A DNA stretch of 37,010 nucleotides. Origin: Flammula alnicola. Taxonomy: Eukaryota > Basidiomycota > Agaricomycetes > Agaricales > Strophariaceae. Shown in pieces: positions 1 to 10,849 of this stretch; position 1 is the first letter of the stretch, and each line of letters opens with the position of its first letter. The translations under genes were made by a program, and so were the position numbers. The stretch lies in contig JADNRV010000419.1 of NCBI GenBank assembly GCA_015499995.1, forward strand, positions 1 through 37,010, written 5' to 3'. The notes under the pieces were generated by a model. It saw only the letters and a list, made by a program, of their open reading frames with translations, searched no databases and was not told the DNA's origin.

Positions 1-781
1 TTTTGTGTCTTTTATGTTTGACAGACCACAGTTGCCTTATCTTGAAGCACGGATAAAGCTGAGAGCAGTTGATTTATATTACATGATATATATGATACAT
101 ACAAAATAAAGCTGATATTCGCCGTTCAGAGAGAATATCTCCGTGTGCAGTCCAACCCCGCCTAACTCTCCTCCTCATCCCGACATCTGTATCCCCTCCT
201 CAAGAGCCCTTTTCTGTCCAGTTTCAGCAGATGGTCCACAGGGTTTTTGTGTTCAAAAGGTTTAGATATACACATAGAATACTCATAATTGATCGCAGGT
301 CCATAGGTAAATTAATAAAGGTGGTAGCTCAAATTATGTCTCCTACCTGCCCAGAAACAGTAAATTCTCAAGCTTGATGCGTGCAAAGCGCGCCGGGAAA
401 AAAACCCAAAAATCAGAAAAATTGACAGGATCGCGGAATCAAGCTTGGATATCTATTGGCGAAAAAAAATCAGTCCATTTCTGTGAAATCTCTCTTTTTC
501 TCTCTCTTTTCCTTCCTTTTTCCTTCTTTTTCCTCTTTCGGATACCCAGTAGTATGGTGGGAGAACCGTGATTTTAACATATCAGAGTCGTTCCGTCGTT
601 CATCAATTTAGCTGTTCGTATTTCACGACGGCCGAGTTAGATATTCTTCACCTGTTACATCGGTCCGTTTATCATCCACGTGCACTACCCCAGCAATCAC
701 TGACATATCTAGAATTAACTGCATTCCTAGTTGATGATGTGAGTAGCTATGCCATCTTTAAAAGTCTAAACAAACCTTGTA
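1..781. other. No recognisable gene
   Basis: This stretch holds only short ORFs of random appearance, a pyrimidine-rich run at about 488-537 and no splice-linked coding exons that I could build. It lies downstream of the minus-strand gene ending at 782, so its right part may contain that gene's 3' untranslated region. Confidence 0.5.
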
Positions 782-1913
782 CTAGTACTTGTTCTTCTTG
801 TGAGCTGCCAAGATCTCACGATTGCGTTCTTTTGTAGCTTCAATCTCTTCAGGAGTAGGACTAGTCAGGCTTTTCGGGTCGATCAGGCCATATGTTGTCA
901 CGACCAGCTCCTTCGCCTTGTCCTTCAGCTGGCCGCGGAACTGTGCAGCACGCTCTTTAATCTAAAAGAAAAAGAAATCATAGAATAAAAATCATATTGA
1001 ATAGAACAGAGAAACCACGTACACGTTTAACCTCTTGCATTGAGGGATCTAACAAAGTTTGGCTCACAGGCTGCGTAAGAACGGTATCCCTTAGAATGTT
1101 GCTGGGATAGGCGTCCTGCACATCATTCAAAGCCGCCTCCGATTTTTCATACTGCTTGCGGTCCTAGAACACAGGTAAATAGTGATATTATACAATGGTG
1201 ATATTAAACTAGCGTACCTGAGTTTCCAAGTAACGAACGTATTCGTCCCGAGCATCACGCCATTCAGCCCACCATACATCATCATGCGGGGTTTGTGTAA
1301 TGGCAATGGCGCCCCCGTTGTCCTGCGTGTCGTTCAAAGCAGCCTCATATCGCTCGTAGCGTTCTCGTTCCTGGAAAAGAGGTTCGTCGTGAGCAGATCA
1401 AACGGAGTCAGTAAATGGACATACCTGTGGTTGTAAATGACGAAGATATTCATCGCGAGCACTCCACCATGCGGCGTCACGCACAAGAGGGGCTGGATCT
1501 GCATGCAAGGCAGAATTTGAAGGTAGAGGCCAAGAGGCGGGACTTGAAGGCCGAGTGATAGAAGTCTGCGGTGCCGCAAATAAATGTCAGGAGTGTGAGC
1601 GATAAGCATAAAAACGTACCAGTGCACTGTGCTCCAAGATGAGGTCAAGCTCCAGCTCCTCGCTATCGCTGGAAGGGACCTCCCACTGGCTACCCGAGTC
1701 GTCCAAACCTTCACGGTCTTCATCAACTTGGATGTTGCCGGCGTTGCACGATTCTTCAAATTGGTGATACTTTGGCGGACTAGGAAAGCTGGGCAGGCTG
1801 AGTGCGTCATCTCCAAAGCAGTTTCGAGGTTTGTATAGGTGAGGATACGGGGCAATTGTGCCAGAGCTAGTTGATCTTGAATACATACCGAGACATCCGT
1901 TATTAACGCGCAT
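782..1913 (-). CDS. Five-exon gene of unknown function with a duplicated WW..ARDEY / EAALND exon
   Basis: Spliced by eye as five exons on the minus strand: 1913-1620, 1565-1425, 1370-1218, 1163-1023 and 961-782. The four introns (54, 54, 54 and 61 nt) all have GTRNGT-type donors and YAG acceptors, all sit in phase 0, and the joined frame is open for 302 residues from the ATG at 1913 to a TAG. The N-terminal exon is acidic and Ser-rich (PSSDSEELELDLILEH). Exons 2-3 and 3-4 repeat a module: WW..ARDEYLRHLQPQ, then ERERYERYEAALND, then WWAEWRDARDEYVRYLETQ, then DRKQYEKSEAALND. This suggests exon duplication. The last exon is a charged helix (QFRGQLKDKAKELVVTTYGL) that faintly recalls the start of DUF6532-type basidiomycete domains, but the rest of that domain is absent. 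The perfect splice phasing argues for a real, expressed gene; its function is unknown. Confidence 0.75.
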
Positions 1914-1919
1914 TTGAAT

Positions 1920-2299
1920 TCAGTGGTAAGATTTGCCAATACAAGCTACCTTCTGAATGGACTTGGTACCGTCAGGAGCATGACGACAAAATATTCAGAG
2001 AACGTACAGCGAAGGAAGCGTTCCAAGCTGGCCTTCAATATCTCCCTTTCTTCCTTGAAGAGGCGGGTCCTAACGACGAACTCATTTCATATCTAAAGAC
2101 GAACAAGCTGGACCCAATTCGCGCGCAGGAATTGCCTCGGATCGCTTGGGCTGAAGATAAGACAAAGGTCGAATGGACCGTCGAAGCTTACATCAAGGCA
2201 AGTTTTCTCTGCGTCAATTCCTTGCTTAGTCTAATTGTACTACACACACTTCAGAGATATAGCATGGACGAAACTCGTGATGAACCTTTCATAGCTTAG
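1920..2299 (+). pseudogene. Headless coding remnant, unknown family
   Basis: From about 1920 the plus strand reads a protein-like frame (KLPSEWTWYRQEHDDKIF, then ERTAKEAFQAGLQYLPFF, then LPRIAWAEDKTKVEWTVEAY) to a TAG at 2297-2299. It has no ATG: the frame opens after a TAA upstream and its first Met lies near the C-terminus, so the 5' end is missing or lies in an unseen exon beyond the divergent gene. A possible 57-nt intron (GC donor at 2198, CAG acceptor at 2254) has a length divisible by three, so the frame survives with or without splicing. The composition is globular and rich in W, Y and E. I do not recognise the family. It could be a gene fragment left by rearrangement. Confidence 0.45.
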
Positions 2300-2589
2300 C
2301 CCGCACATCTGTTAGACACTGTATGGACTTATGATTAGACGACATTATGTAGCACCTTTTACCCCTCTGCATCGCCACCTGCATAATTTCATCCGCCTGC
2401 ATACTCGTCCGGCTCCCACTGAAGCTGTTCTGCCCAATGCTGACGCCGACGTCCGGGTACAGAGCTCAATAGCCTCCTGTGCAGCTCCTGCTCCTTGAGA
2501 GCCCCCTCCTCGCCGTTGTGTCGTGTTTGTTGTACTGCCGTTGCCCACGGAGGACGACGTAGACCTGCCGCCGCCAGCGCCAGCGGGCT

Positions 2590-3960
2590 CTCAGCGCTGG
2601 TAGCTCAAAAAACCAGTGCGAGGATGAGGTTGGTGGAGAGCCGGGGCTGGAGGGCGAGGCGGTGGTAGGAGGTTTGTACGTGTGGCGGAGTCGTGTGCTG
2701 CGATGGAGGACATAGAGGAGTGGGGCCATGGCGTGCATTGGGTCTCATTGTCTTGCGAGTCTGTAAGTTAGAAGGTCGTCAGTACGTGATTTGGTAAGAA
2801 AAGACTAGAAAAATCAACAAGAACTGGGGGGAAAAATTGGGTCGAAAATACGAATGAGAGGGAAAATATCAAAGAAAAAAAATCGGCACATACCTATCAT
2901 CTCCGAAGGCGTTGTACTGGTCCCTCTCCTCCTCCTCACGCCCCACCTCTTCACACTGCCGATCCTATTAAGTAGCGGTGCACCCTTCATCGGCGTTGCA
3001 GGCACCGAAAGCGGGGCCGAATGCGCAGGCCCAGTATTACCCACATCCACAGCAACCTCTTGTGAACCGTCCACCTCCAGCTCTTCATCGACAGAAGAAA
3101 CATCCGACATTGGCGTGGCTGCTCTCCTCCTGGTCATCCTGGCAGCCACTGCCCTTTCGGAGGACGTAGGAGGGCCACGACCGGGGCTAGGAGGACGATG
3201 CGGCTCGCTAGCCTAGCCATCGGAAAATGAGACCCGGTGCTGCTTGCTGGGCAAGTCACCATTCATAGAGGAGAGCTCGAACAAGCCCTGCGGGCGCGGA
3301 CGGCTCTTCTTCCTGAGCCAACGGCGCTCGCGTTCTTTGTGTATGGGCGGCGAGGGTGGGAGGAGGGCGAAAGCTGAGGTGGGGCGTAGGTGGGCCGTGG
3401 AAGAGTAAGTGTTGACAGTGTTGGCCATGGAAAAGACAGACGAGGTGGGAGATCCTTTTGGGAAGGGTTGATCCTGCGCGAGGTATGAAGCCGTTGGCGG
3501 TGGTTGGTTCATGAGAAAAGGTAAGGGTAGAAAAGGGGGCTGTGGGGGTAGAGGGGGTGTCGACGATAAGCGAGAGAGCGCCGCACAGCGAGATCTGGCA
3601 GTGACAGTCCTATCTTCCTCCTTCTCCGCGAACAGGCCGAACTTGGCGCTGTCGTCCTGGTCATCGTCGAGATCATCATCCCAGCTTTCTTCTCTCTGGC
3701 GGTGGGGGGTCGAGATGCGCTTCTTGGGCGAGTTACGCGCATCCTCAAAGTCGACACTTTCTTTAATTCTTAAGTCAGAGTGAGAATCACGTGACAAAAG
3801 AAAATAGTCTACGTGATGAAGAAGTGCGATACCGCTCCAAGTCTTCCAGTGCTTCGACAGCAGACGCACTATCTTCCCGGGCCCCCGAGCTCAGATTCAC
3901 CCCGCCCAGCGGAAAATCACTTTGACCTATCCATGCCAGCTTTATTCCACAAACTACCAT
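2590..3960 (-). pseudogene. Broken multi-exon gene (possibly Byr4/septation-network-like)
   Basis: Exon 1 (3960-3833) starts at an ATG and joins in frame across a 64-nt intron (3769-3832) to a long exon running to 2894. A 133-nt intron (2761-2893) joins it to a further exon from 2760. Readable parts include EALEDLERIKESVDFEDARN, EESWDDDLDDDQDDSAKFG, RPTSAFALLPPSPPIHKERE, a basic KKSRPRP and LLNRIGSVKRWGVRRRRG, typical of a low-complexity fungal scaffold protein. The frame is broken by a single TAG at 3213-3215; coding resumes in the same frame directly after it. In the exon after 2760 the frame appears to shift, because SPGSPPTSSSHWFF is read one frame off. The WDDD motif and the RIGSVKRWGV segment remind me of Byr4-type GTPase-activating-complex proteins of the septation network, but this is a memory-based guess. 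A single TAG could also be a sequencing error. Confidence 0.5.
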
Positions 3961-4489
3961 GATTGGATACTCTCAACGGGCGGAATCCCTTACCGGAGCG
4001 GGTCTGGGAGAAAAAACCCACTTTGACTTTGCATCAGTTATGTATACGGTGCAATTCCTCATTCTTTGAGCTCATTGATTTGATGAGTTACTCCCTTATG
4101 TTCCCAATGAACACCTTGATCTACGCAAATGGTGGGGAATCCCTTACTGATGACGGTCTGAGCGAAGATGCGGCTGTTATTATCTTGCAACGCATGTGGA
4201 CACAATCGGCTGAATTAGCGCCCGATTAACGACCAAGAACCTGGCCAAATGTCACCGGAAGACTTGACATCCAGATGCGAGATGCAGACAATCGAGCGTG
4301 CGTGAACCAGTACGCCTTTTTTCGTTCTCTTCTGACCATGTTCTGTGCACGCATATCTGACTTGTTCGTTCTTTCTATCTATGCTCTTCTCCTTTCATGC
4401 TCGAATGCTGTTCTGCATTATTTGCCATGCGACTACTGGGTGCTTGGTTGTGTATTGGCACACGCTGAATGTCGCTTGTGGCTGCTGGT
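3961..4489. other. No recognisable gene
   Basis: An 88-codon plus-strand ORF at 3963-4229 ends in an acidic stretch (SLTDDGLSEDAAVIILQRMW) that might be an exon remnant, but I could not join it to anything. The rest grades into the repeat region starting near 4490. Confidence 0.3.
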
Positions 4490-5330
4490 GCTGGAGTTTG
4501 TACTCACACATGCTGGACGCTGGATGCCTTTCATGGCGCGTATGCTGCTCTTCATGTTCACGTTAATGAACCTCTGTTGAATGCTGGGTGCTGGAGTTTA
4601 TACTCGCACATGCGGGACGCTGGACGCCTTTCATGGCGCGCGTATGCTGCTCTTCATGTTCACGTTAACGAACCTCTGTTGAGTGGTCTTCATGTTCATG
4701 TTAACGAACCTCTGTTGAATGCTGGACGTTGGATATCGTTTGCGACTCCTCCATGTTCATTGAATTGAATTGCTGGATGCTGGATGCCTTACATGGCTCG
4801 CATATGCTGGATGCTGGATGCCTTTCATGGCTCGCGTATACTGGTGTTCACGTTAACAAACCTCTGTTGAATGGGACGTCGTTTGCGACTCCTCTATGTG
4901 CTTTTTATTGAATTACTGGATGCTGGATGCCTTACGTGGCTCGCGTATGCCACATGCTGGATGCCTTTCACGGCTCGCATATGCTGACCCTCGTGTTCAC
5001 GTTAACGAACCTCTGTTGGATGCTCAGTTCTGGATGTCGTTCGCGACTCTTCTGTATTCATTACGTGGAATTGCTGCATGCTGGTTGCCTTACATGGCTC
5101 GCGTGTACTGTATGCTCGTTCCACTGCTGATTATTTTATCGACGCTCGCACTGCCCGCCATTTGCTGTCCCGCATGCCACTGCCGATTATTACATCAAGA
5201 CTCGCGCTCCGCGTGCCACTGCCAATCATGCTGCTTCATGTTTGCTGTTATCGAACCTCGGTTTCATTGCCTAATGCTAGATACTTCTCGCCTCATGTTC
5301 ATGACTCCGAACCTCTAATGCACTGCTGTG
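4490..5330. repeat. Degenerate long tandem repeat
   Basis: Two elements recur with varying spacing. One is close to CTGGATGCCTTTCATGGCTCGC (seen near 4520, 4625, 4785, 4820, 4965 and 5090). The other is close to GTTAACGAACCTCTGTTG (near 4563, 4664, 4700, 4852, 5002, and weaker copies near 5238 and 5305). Units of about 50-150 bp have diverged by substitutions and indels. All plus-strand ORFs in this stretch are products of the repeat and lack splice-phased extensions, so I call none of them a gene. Confidence 0.7.
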
Positions 5331-5375
5331 CTATATTGCTGTGATGCTGTTTCGCCTCATTATGCCATCCTAATG

Positions 5376-6200
5376 TCATTCACGGTCAACGCTTTCCCCC
5401 CATATATCGTAAGCTCTAAGTGCCGCAATGCAGCGACTTGTGTTTCTCCAACTCGTGCCGCTCTGAGTGGGGCCCTCGGACATGAGCGCACAACGGCAAT
5501 TGACAAGTGGGGGTCCGGCAGAAGACTGCAGCCTTTCCCGCCCTAAGATGATCGTTTTGTCTTGCCAGGATATATCGCCAGGCCGGTCTTTGAGAAACCG
5601 CTTGTGTGCGAAGTGGAAGAGGCAGTAGTACGCGTAGGGAAGTGCCTCTGGAATGTTGTTCTCCTGTGTGAGGCGGACAGCACGCGTGACAATGTCAGAT
5701 CGATACTGATCTGGTTCCCGAGTAGAAGGGTTATGCAGCATTGGCGGAGGTAACAGATCCATCGTATAGGTGCACAGCGTGGCACACTTCTACCATATGC
5801 TCCCCCTCCAGCTGTGGAACGGTGAATAAATCGGCGAAAGCTTCTGAGTGGTTCGCCAGTATCGTCTGATGGACTCGAAATAGCGTGTTTCGGACACTTA
5901 GCATGATGGATCCATCGTAAAGTCAGGATTTCGTATGGCATGTTGGATTCATCGACTTTAAGGTTGGAAAAAATGGACCTGCCACATATCAGGTGTATCT
6001 GGTGTGAGGAAAATTGTTGACAGATGTATATGTATGGTGACGCCAGTGTGGCTCCACTTAATATGTGGTATCTCGTTGGTTTCGCGTCGTCCAGAGAGGT
6101 GTCTGGGGAGGTGGGAGTGGAGATTCTGCATGCCGAATCTTGCGTAGACGGACCTGCCATGTTCTCCGACGACTCCTGTCTATGTATCTGAATCAAAACC
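5376..6200 (-). pseudogene. Degenerate BTB/POZ-domain gene
   Basis: Near 5925-5780 the minus strand reads YDGSIMLSVRNTLFRVHQ and ANHSEAFADLFTVPQLEGE, the hallmark core of the BTB/POZ proteins that are multiplied in mushroom genomes; such proteins mediate dimerisation and often adapt substrates to ubiquitin ligases. The C-terminal half follows at 5750-5380 (RSDIVTRAVRLTQENNIPEA, then YAYYCLFHFAHKRFLKDR). Between them the usual ~60-80-residue middle part is missing and the frame changes twice; a remnant YLRQCCITLL lies in a third frame near 5750. An in-frame TGA precedes the BTB core. An N-terminal MAGPSTQ exon may begin at about 6160. The combination of deletion, frameshift and stop makes this a pseudogene, while the family assignment itself is fairly secure. 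Confidence 0.7.
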
Positions 6201-6209
6201 GTCGCCAAG

Positions 6210-8849
6210 TAATGAGATGGAAGAGTTCATGGAAATTTCAGGTGGAGAGGCTCACAATGGCTCGTGAAATCTTCCTTGGTTTTTCTGTGCTGTTTTGCTT
6301 CGCGTCTGACAGGACACCAAAGCACGCAAAGTCTCCACTTCACGCACACAGTAGGGCACAACTCTGATTTTCACAGCCGCCTCCGCTCTCCATCCCCTTA
6401 CCAATAATCACAATGGTTGCTGGATGTTATTCATGATTTTTGGGCTTTTGTTGCCAGAATTGTATTTCCTGCTGTGTCTCTTTGCCTGCGCTGTTGTGCT
6501 ATGATAAGCGACTCTTCCATAATGTGACATATTTGCTGTTTCCTGTTTGCCGGGAGATGCGGTATATTTTCCTACTTGCTGCTCCAATAATGAATATATG
6601 TTATTGTTTACAGTTCTGCCGTGGCTACCAATTGCGCTAGGTCCAGCAGCGAATTCTGCACACGGAAAATACCTCGTCCTACATGAGGGCATTGAGATAA
6701 ACACCGTCAAAATCTAGGCAGTGCCGCCGGTGTCTGGTAATGAGGACGCGCGGGTCGCAACACACATGCAACTGGAAGGCTTGGACATTTTCCCTAACAT
6801 GTCGACTATCGGACGAAAACGACGCCTTACGCTCTAGGGTAGGTGACAATCAGGCTGAAACAGACTTCGGACCAATCGCGCAGAGACCTTCAACCAGAGC
6901 CCTCCACGACGATAGCTTTTGCACTCCGGATAAATCAATGGTCCTCGATGCTGCATTTTGCCCACCCAGGGAAGTGCCTCCTGTGTTTCCAGTGCAACAT
7001 CATGTTGCAATCTGAGCCCGTCTCCTAAGTTTTGGGGGCTACGATCTCGTATCGCTTTGCGTCGCCGGGCTCCTATGTTTTCAGGGATTAGCGAAACTCA
7101 TCGCAATATGGCTTTCATGTCCCACAGATCACCACAGCCCGCTTTGCACATGCCAAGCCTCGAGATTAAAGGAAAAACCGCGCCCTTTCCCCAAAACCTT
7201 AGATATAAATGTCATAGGACGTCACTATCTATTACATGCCGTGCAGTGAGATCTGAACAACATAGCATCGTCCCAGTTTTCCGTGTGAATATTGTTGAGG
7301 GGATAGGGCTGTCTGTGAGTCCGACGATGTGACCATATTTTAAATAGTCACATCGTCCTCTGACCATTCCATCCCTCTTATGTACTTGCGTGCAGTAGCA
7401 GTAATCCAGATCATTGTAGTCACCCATCATCCCTGCAGCGTGCGCCACGTTGTCATTCTTAGTGCTTCCACGTGTCGATGAATACCTCGTTCACGCGCGC
7501 AGCACGTTTCGTTACATAAATCTGGAATTTTAACGGCTGCGAGCGGCTAATAATAGAGATAACACTCATTACCGACTCGCCGTATGGACGAGGATGGGAC
7601 ATAGAAGTCATGAGATCGGCGTCAGTTGTACCAACCGAGGTGAAAGCGACACACCGACGCCCAACCCAACACCATGCCGCCCACCTACCCCTTCTAGCCC
7701 TCAAAGACGACTTGCTCTTGTCGTTTTGCAACAGGCCAACACTACAAACGAGCGCGAGAATACAGCTAGAGTACAATGACGAGGGCGCAATCAGCACAAT
7801 GGGCAACGACGAAGCAAAGATGCGACGTACGCATCTGCCGACACCCGTATCAATGCCTCAATCCATCTAAGATTCCACCCACCCCATTCCTGTGCTCGAT
7901 AGCGTTGAGACCGCTGACGATTGCCCAAGGGTCAGTTGCCTCATCTTCGAAGCGTCATATCCTACTCATCAGCGTTGTTCTCGTCATATACAGCTCTCTC
8001 TCACCAATTCAACCTCACTACCGCCCACCCGCCCCTCGTATCTTGATGTTGCATGCATGACCTAGAGTATGACCGAAACGAACCTAGGCAAGGCCCAGTC
8101 AGTAATGAAAGCCACTCCATCCATTGAACATCGACGTACCGGCATGGTTTTCTCATAGGACAGCTACACCGAGGGCGAGGAGAAGCGGCGGCGAAAGAAA
8201 GCTGACATACCGCAACGAGCGCAGAGTCAGCAGTAGCCGCGATGGAACATGGAGACGAATACGTACCAACGCTAGTATCAAGACCATGCTGCCCTCACTC
8301 CCATTGCCGACACCGACATCAGACTGCCCCATCCCTCTTGTTGTGTGCTCGATAGCATCGCAACGGTTGCCAGTGACTGTTCTCGGTCAGTTGGGGATTT
8401 CGGTAGACTATGGGAGGCGGGTGCACGCAGCGGTGTGCCAGTGAGATCTGGCAGGGCGTTCGGCTAGATTAGATAGCTTAGATTAGATTCCATCAGCGGC
8501 TGTGCACGGTCTTGTGTGCCAGCGCGTCTCGTAGTCGGACACATTCCACTCTTTGCCTGCGACGCTATACCGCACGGCGTGCTCGACGCGTATCCGAGCT
8601 CCACCTTCCGAGCGTCCGGTCAGATTGGACTGCTCCAGCGGTTGTCAACGACAAGGAGAGTGGAGAGCGGACGAGGAACGAAGGCGAAAATATCATGAAT
8701 GGTAAGTGTTCGCTTGTGGATTCGGACACGATGCGTGGGTGCTTACTTTATCGTTATTTGTAGCCATCAAGCTAGGACATGGCTAGATGGGAGTACTTTC
8801 CGGCCTGGTCTCGGATCTCTTGTGCTCGTCTAGTTGTTCAGCAGATATC
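6210..8849. other. Long stretch without a recognisable gene
   Basis: Only short overlapping ORFs occur on both strands, and none shows a known motif or convincing splice-phased exons. Two weakly similar segments, around 7890-7940 and 8340-8395, share the word TGTGCTCGATAGC followed by a GTCAGTTG-like element, hinting at an old duplication of an exon or repeat. I see no structural RNA. It may hold decayed genes that I cannot reconstruct. Confidence 0.4.
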
Positions 8850-9660
8850 TGTATTGGAGAGGGAGGAAGAAAAGAGCGAGGATGTTAGTACGATGGTGCT
8901 TCGAGGTAAGAAAGACGTAAGAGGCGAGGAACGAAATAAAGAAAACAAGAATGAGCAACAATAGACAGAAAACGGAAGGCGAGAGCACAAGATGACTGAA
9001 GATATTAAGCAAGAACACAGCATGAGGGTCTAGCCGATGCAAAACATGATCCAAAGATCCAAACATGACAGCAGAAATAAGGTCGTCGGATACTTCGATC
9101 TCTCAGAAGACGCCACGAGAGATAAAATAAAAGAGGAGGAAGGAAAAAAGGACAACCGAACAATCAGGACTGCATCACGAAGCTTCCTTGCAAAAAAGAG
9201 AAATGAACGATGTAAAATAGAGAGGGAGCTGAAAGAACAAGAAGAAAATAAAAGCCCACAAGACTGCCAAACAGCCGACCGACAAAAATCACCAAAGTAT
9301 TAAACGGGAGAGAGAGAAGCAAAATGACTCAGAAGGAACGCCTATTAGCCCAACAACGCGGCCTGTTAACCCAACAGCACGAACTCCACTCTTCAGAAGG
9401 AATTAAAAGAGGACGAAAATGAGGTGTGTGAATGAACAAACGCAAGGAGAACATCGCCTGTCAGACGCAACGGACCACAACAAGCGAGAACGAGAAAAAA
9501 AGACTCTACACATCCTGCCAAGGGCATAGAAGCCTAGTGCCTATAGCGCAGGCGTTGATCCATCTCATCGATCCCATCGAAGAAAAACGCGAGTGCGATG
9601 GGAGAGTAAGATGCAAAATGAAACACGGAAAAATCAACTCCAAAACCCAGAAACCACAAC
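8850..9660. other. Strand-asymmetric purine-rich tract
   Basis: The plus strand is conspicuously rich in A and G for about 800 bases (for example GAGGGAGGAAGAAAAGAGCG near 8858 and dense AAAGAGAAA words to about 9320), so the minus strand is pyrimidine-rich. Short hydrophobic minus-strand ORFs here (8830-9066) follow from that composition and are not called as genes. Pyrimidine-rich strands are common in fungal promoters and leaders, but no downstream minus-strand gene start is visible at the left end. Confidence 0.5.
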
Positions 9661-9667
9661 TGAAACA

Positions 9668-10273
9668 GTACTCACCGACATCTACCCCCATCCACGTCTC
9701 CACAACCCTGACCGAATACGACGACATCCACCTCTCCATAGCGTCCACCAGATCTGCCACGTTGCTGACGGTCGATGCTCTTGGACATTTTCTTGCGAGG
9801 AGGTCCGATGTGCGTGGGCGAGAAGGGCTGTTCGGAGGTGTATGAGTGTTAATTGAGAGTTTCGAGTTTGGGTTTGATGAGAGGTTTGTGCTGGGGTTCA
9901 CGTTTGTGCAGATGCAGAACGCCTAATTGAGAGACGATGCAGACAATAACAGAACAGGAGGCAGGTAAAGGATATGGGTGAAGAGGCACAGCCGAGCCAG
10001 CAAAAGAGGGTAGGTAGCAGCCGATGACGCCAAGGACTCAGATGAAGGCGACGCAGATGGTACCGCAGAAGTCCACGAATACCCCGCACCAGCGAGAGGA
10101 ACCAACAGGGCGTTGAAACACACATAAGGCGCCTGCGTCAGGCCGTCAGGCCGCGGTACTGTGGTGAGTGCAATATGTCGCTGCGGGAGAGGAAGTGCGC
10201 GAGGAAGGCGATCACGGAAGGAGGAGAGGCGGGACATGTACTGTAGTTTCCGCTGAAGATCACTCGACCGCAA
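9668..10273 (-). CDS. Possible exons of an unrecognised minus-strand gene
   Basis: Two minus-strand open segments look more protein-like than their surroundings. One at 10273-9923 begins MRSSDLQRKLQYMSRL and has a hydrophobic C-terminal stretch. The other at 9901-9686 reads SPSRPRTSDLLARKCPRAST and then NVADLVDAMERWMSSYSVRV before a good GTGAGT donor near 9678. I could not place an intron that joins the two with confidence, nor find the next exon in the purine-rich tract to the left. It may be a genuine small gene, a 3'-truncated remnant or chance. No function is proposed. Confidence 0.25.
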
Positions 10274-10849
10274 AGCAGGTCTCGTGGGATATGTGCATTC
10301 GGGGTGTCTTCAAGGAGTGTCCACGTTGGGTTTTGAATGGGAGTTGGGAGGGGAAGTGGAAGGAGGGTTTATGGAAGAACCCATCAGCCATGGAGCTCTG
10401 GAGTACACCACCATTTGTAAAAAATATGATCTCAACAATGCCGAAATTGATGGAGGCCATCACTCACGCGAACACCCCTGCCGTACCCAGCCCATGTCGC
10501 TAACATCTGATCCCAAAATTGCTGTCAGGGATATGATCAACAGGTCGGTGCGAGATGGGGATCTACATATGTGTACCAGACACGACCTGTAGACAGATTT
10601 TCTCAAAATATGGGTGAGATCTGTGACCCACACGTTGATTATGTCGCTGACGATCTTTCTTCATTAAATCAAGGTGTCCAAGTTTCTTTCCCCACACGCC
10701 ATTCGGCGGCGTGGGACAGGAAAGCCAGTGGTTCATTTATTTCTTTTTCTGCGTCCTTCCTTCCTGTCTCTTCCCTTTCCTCCGCCTCTCCTCTTTGTGC
10801 TCGTCATGTATCGTCAAACCTTTCGCCATTAACGATGGCCTCTACCAAT
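10274..10849. other. No recognisable gene
   Basis: Short ORFs on both strands overlap without known motifs. This stretch is the left flank of the transposon that begins at 10861. Confidence 0.4.

Noticed and set aside
8830..9066. Small membrane protein on the minus strand
   Set aside because: The hydrophobic string is what a pyrimidine-rich strand encodes by chance; a second frame over the same bases looks equally hydrophobic.
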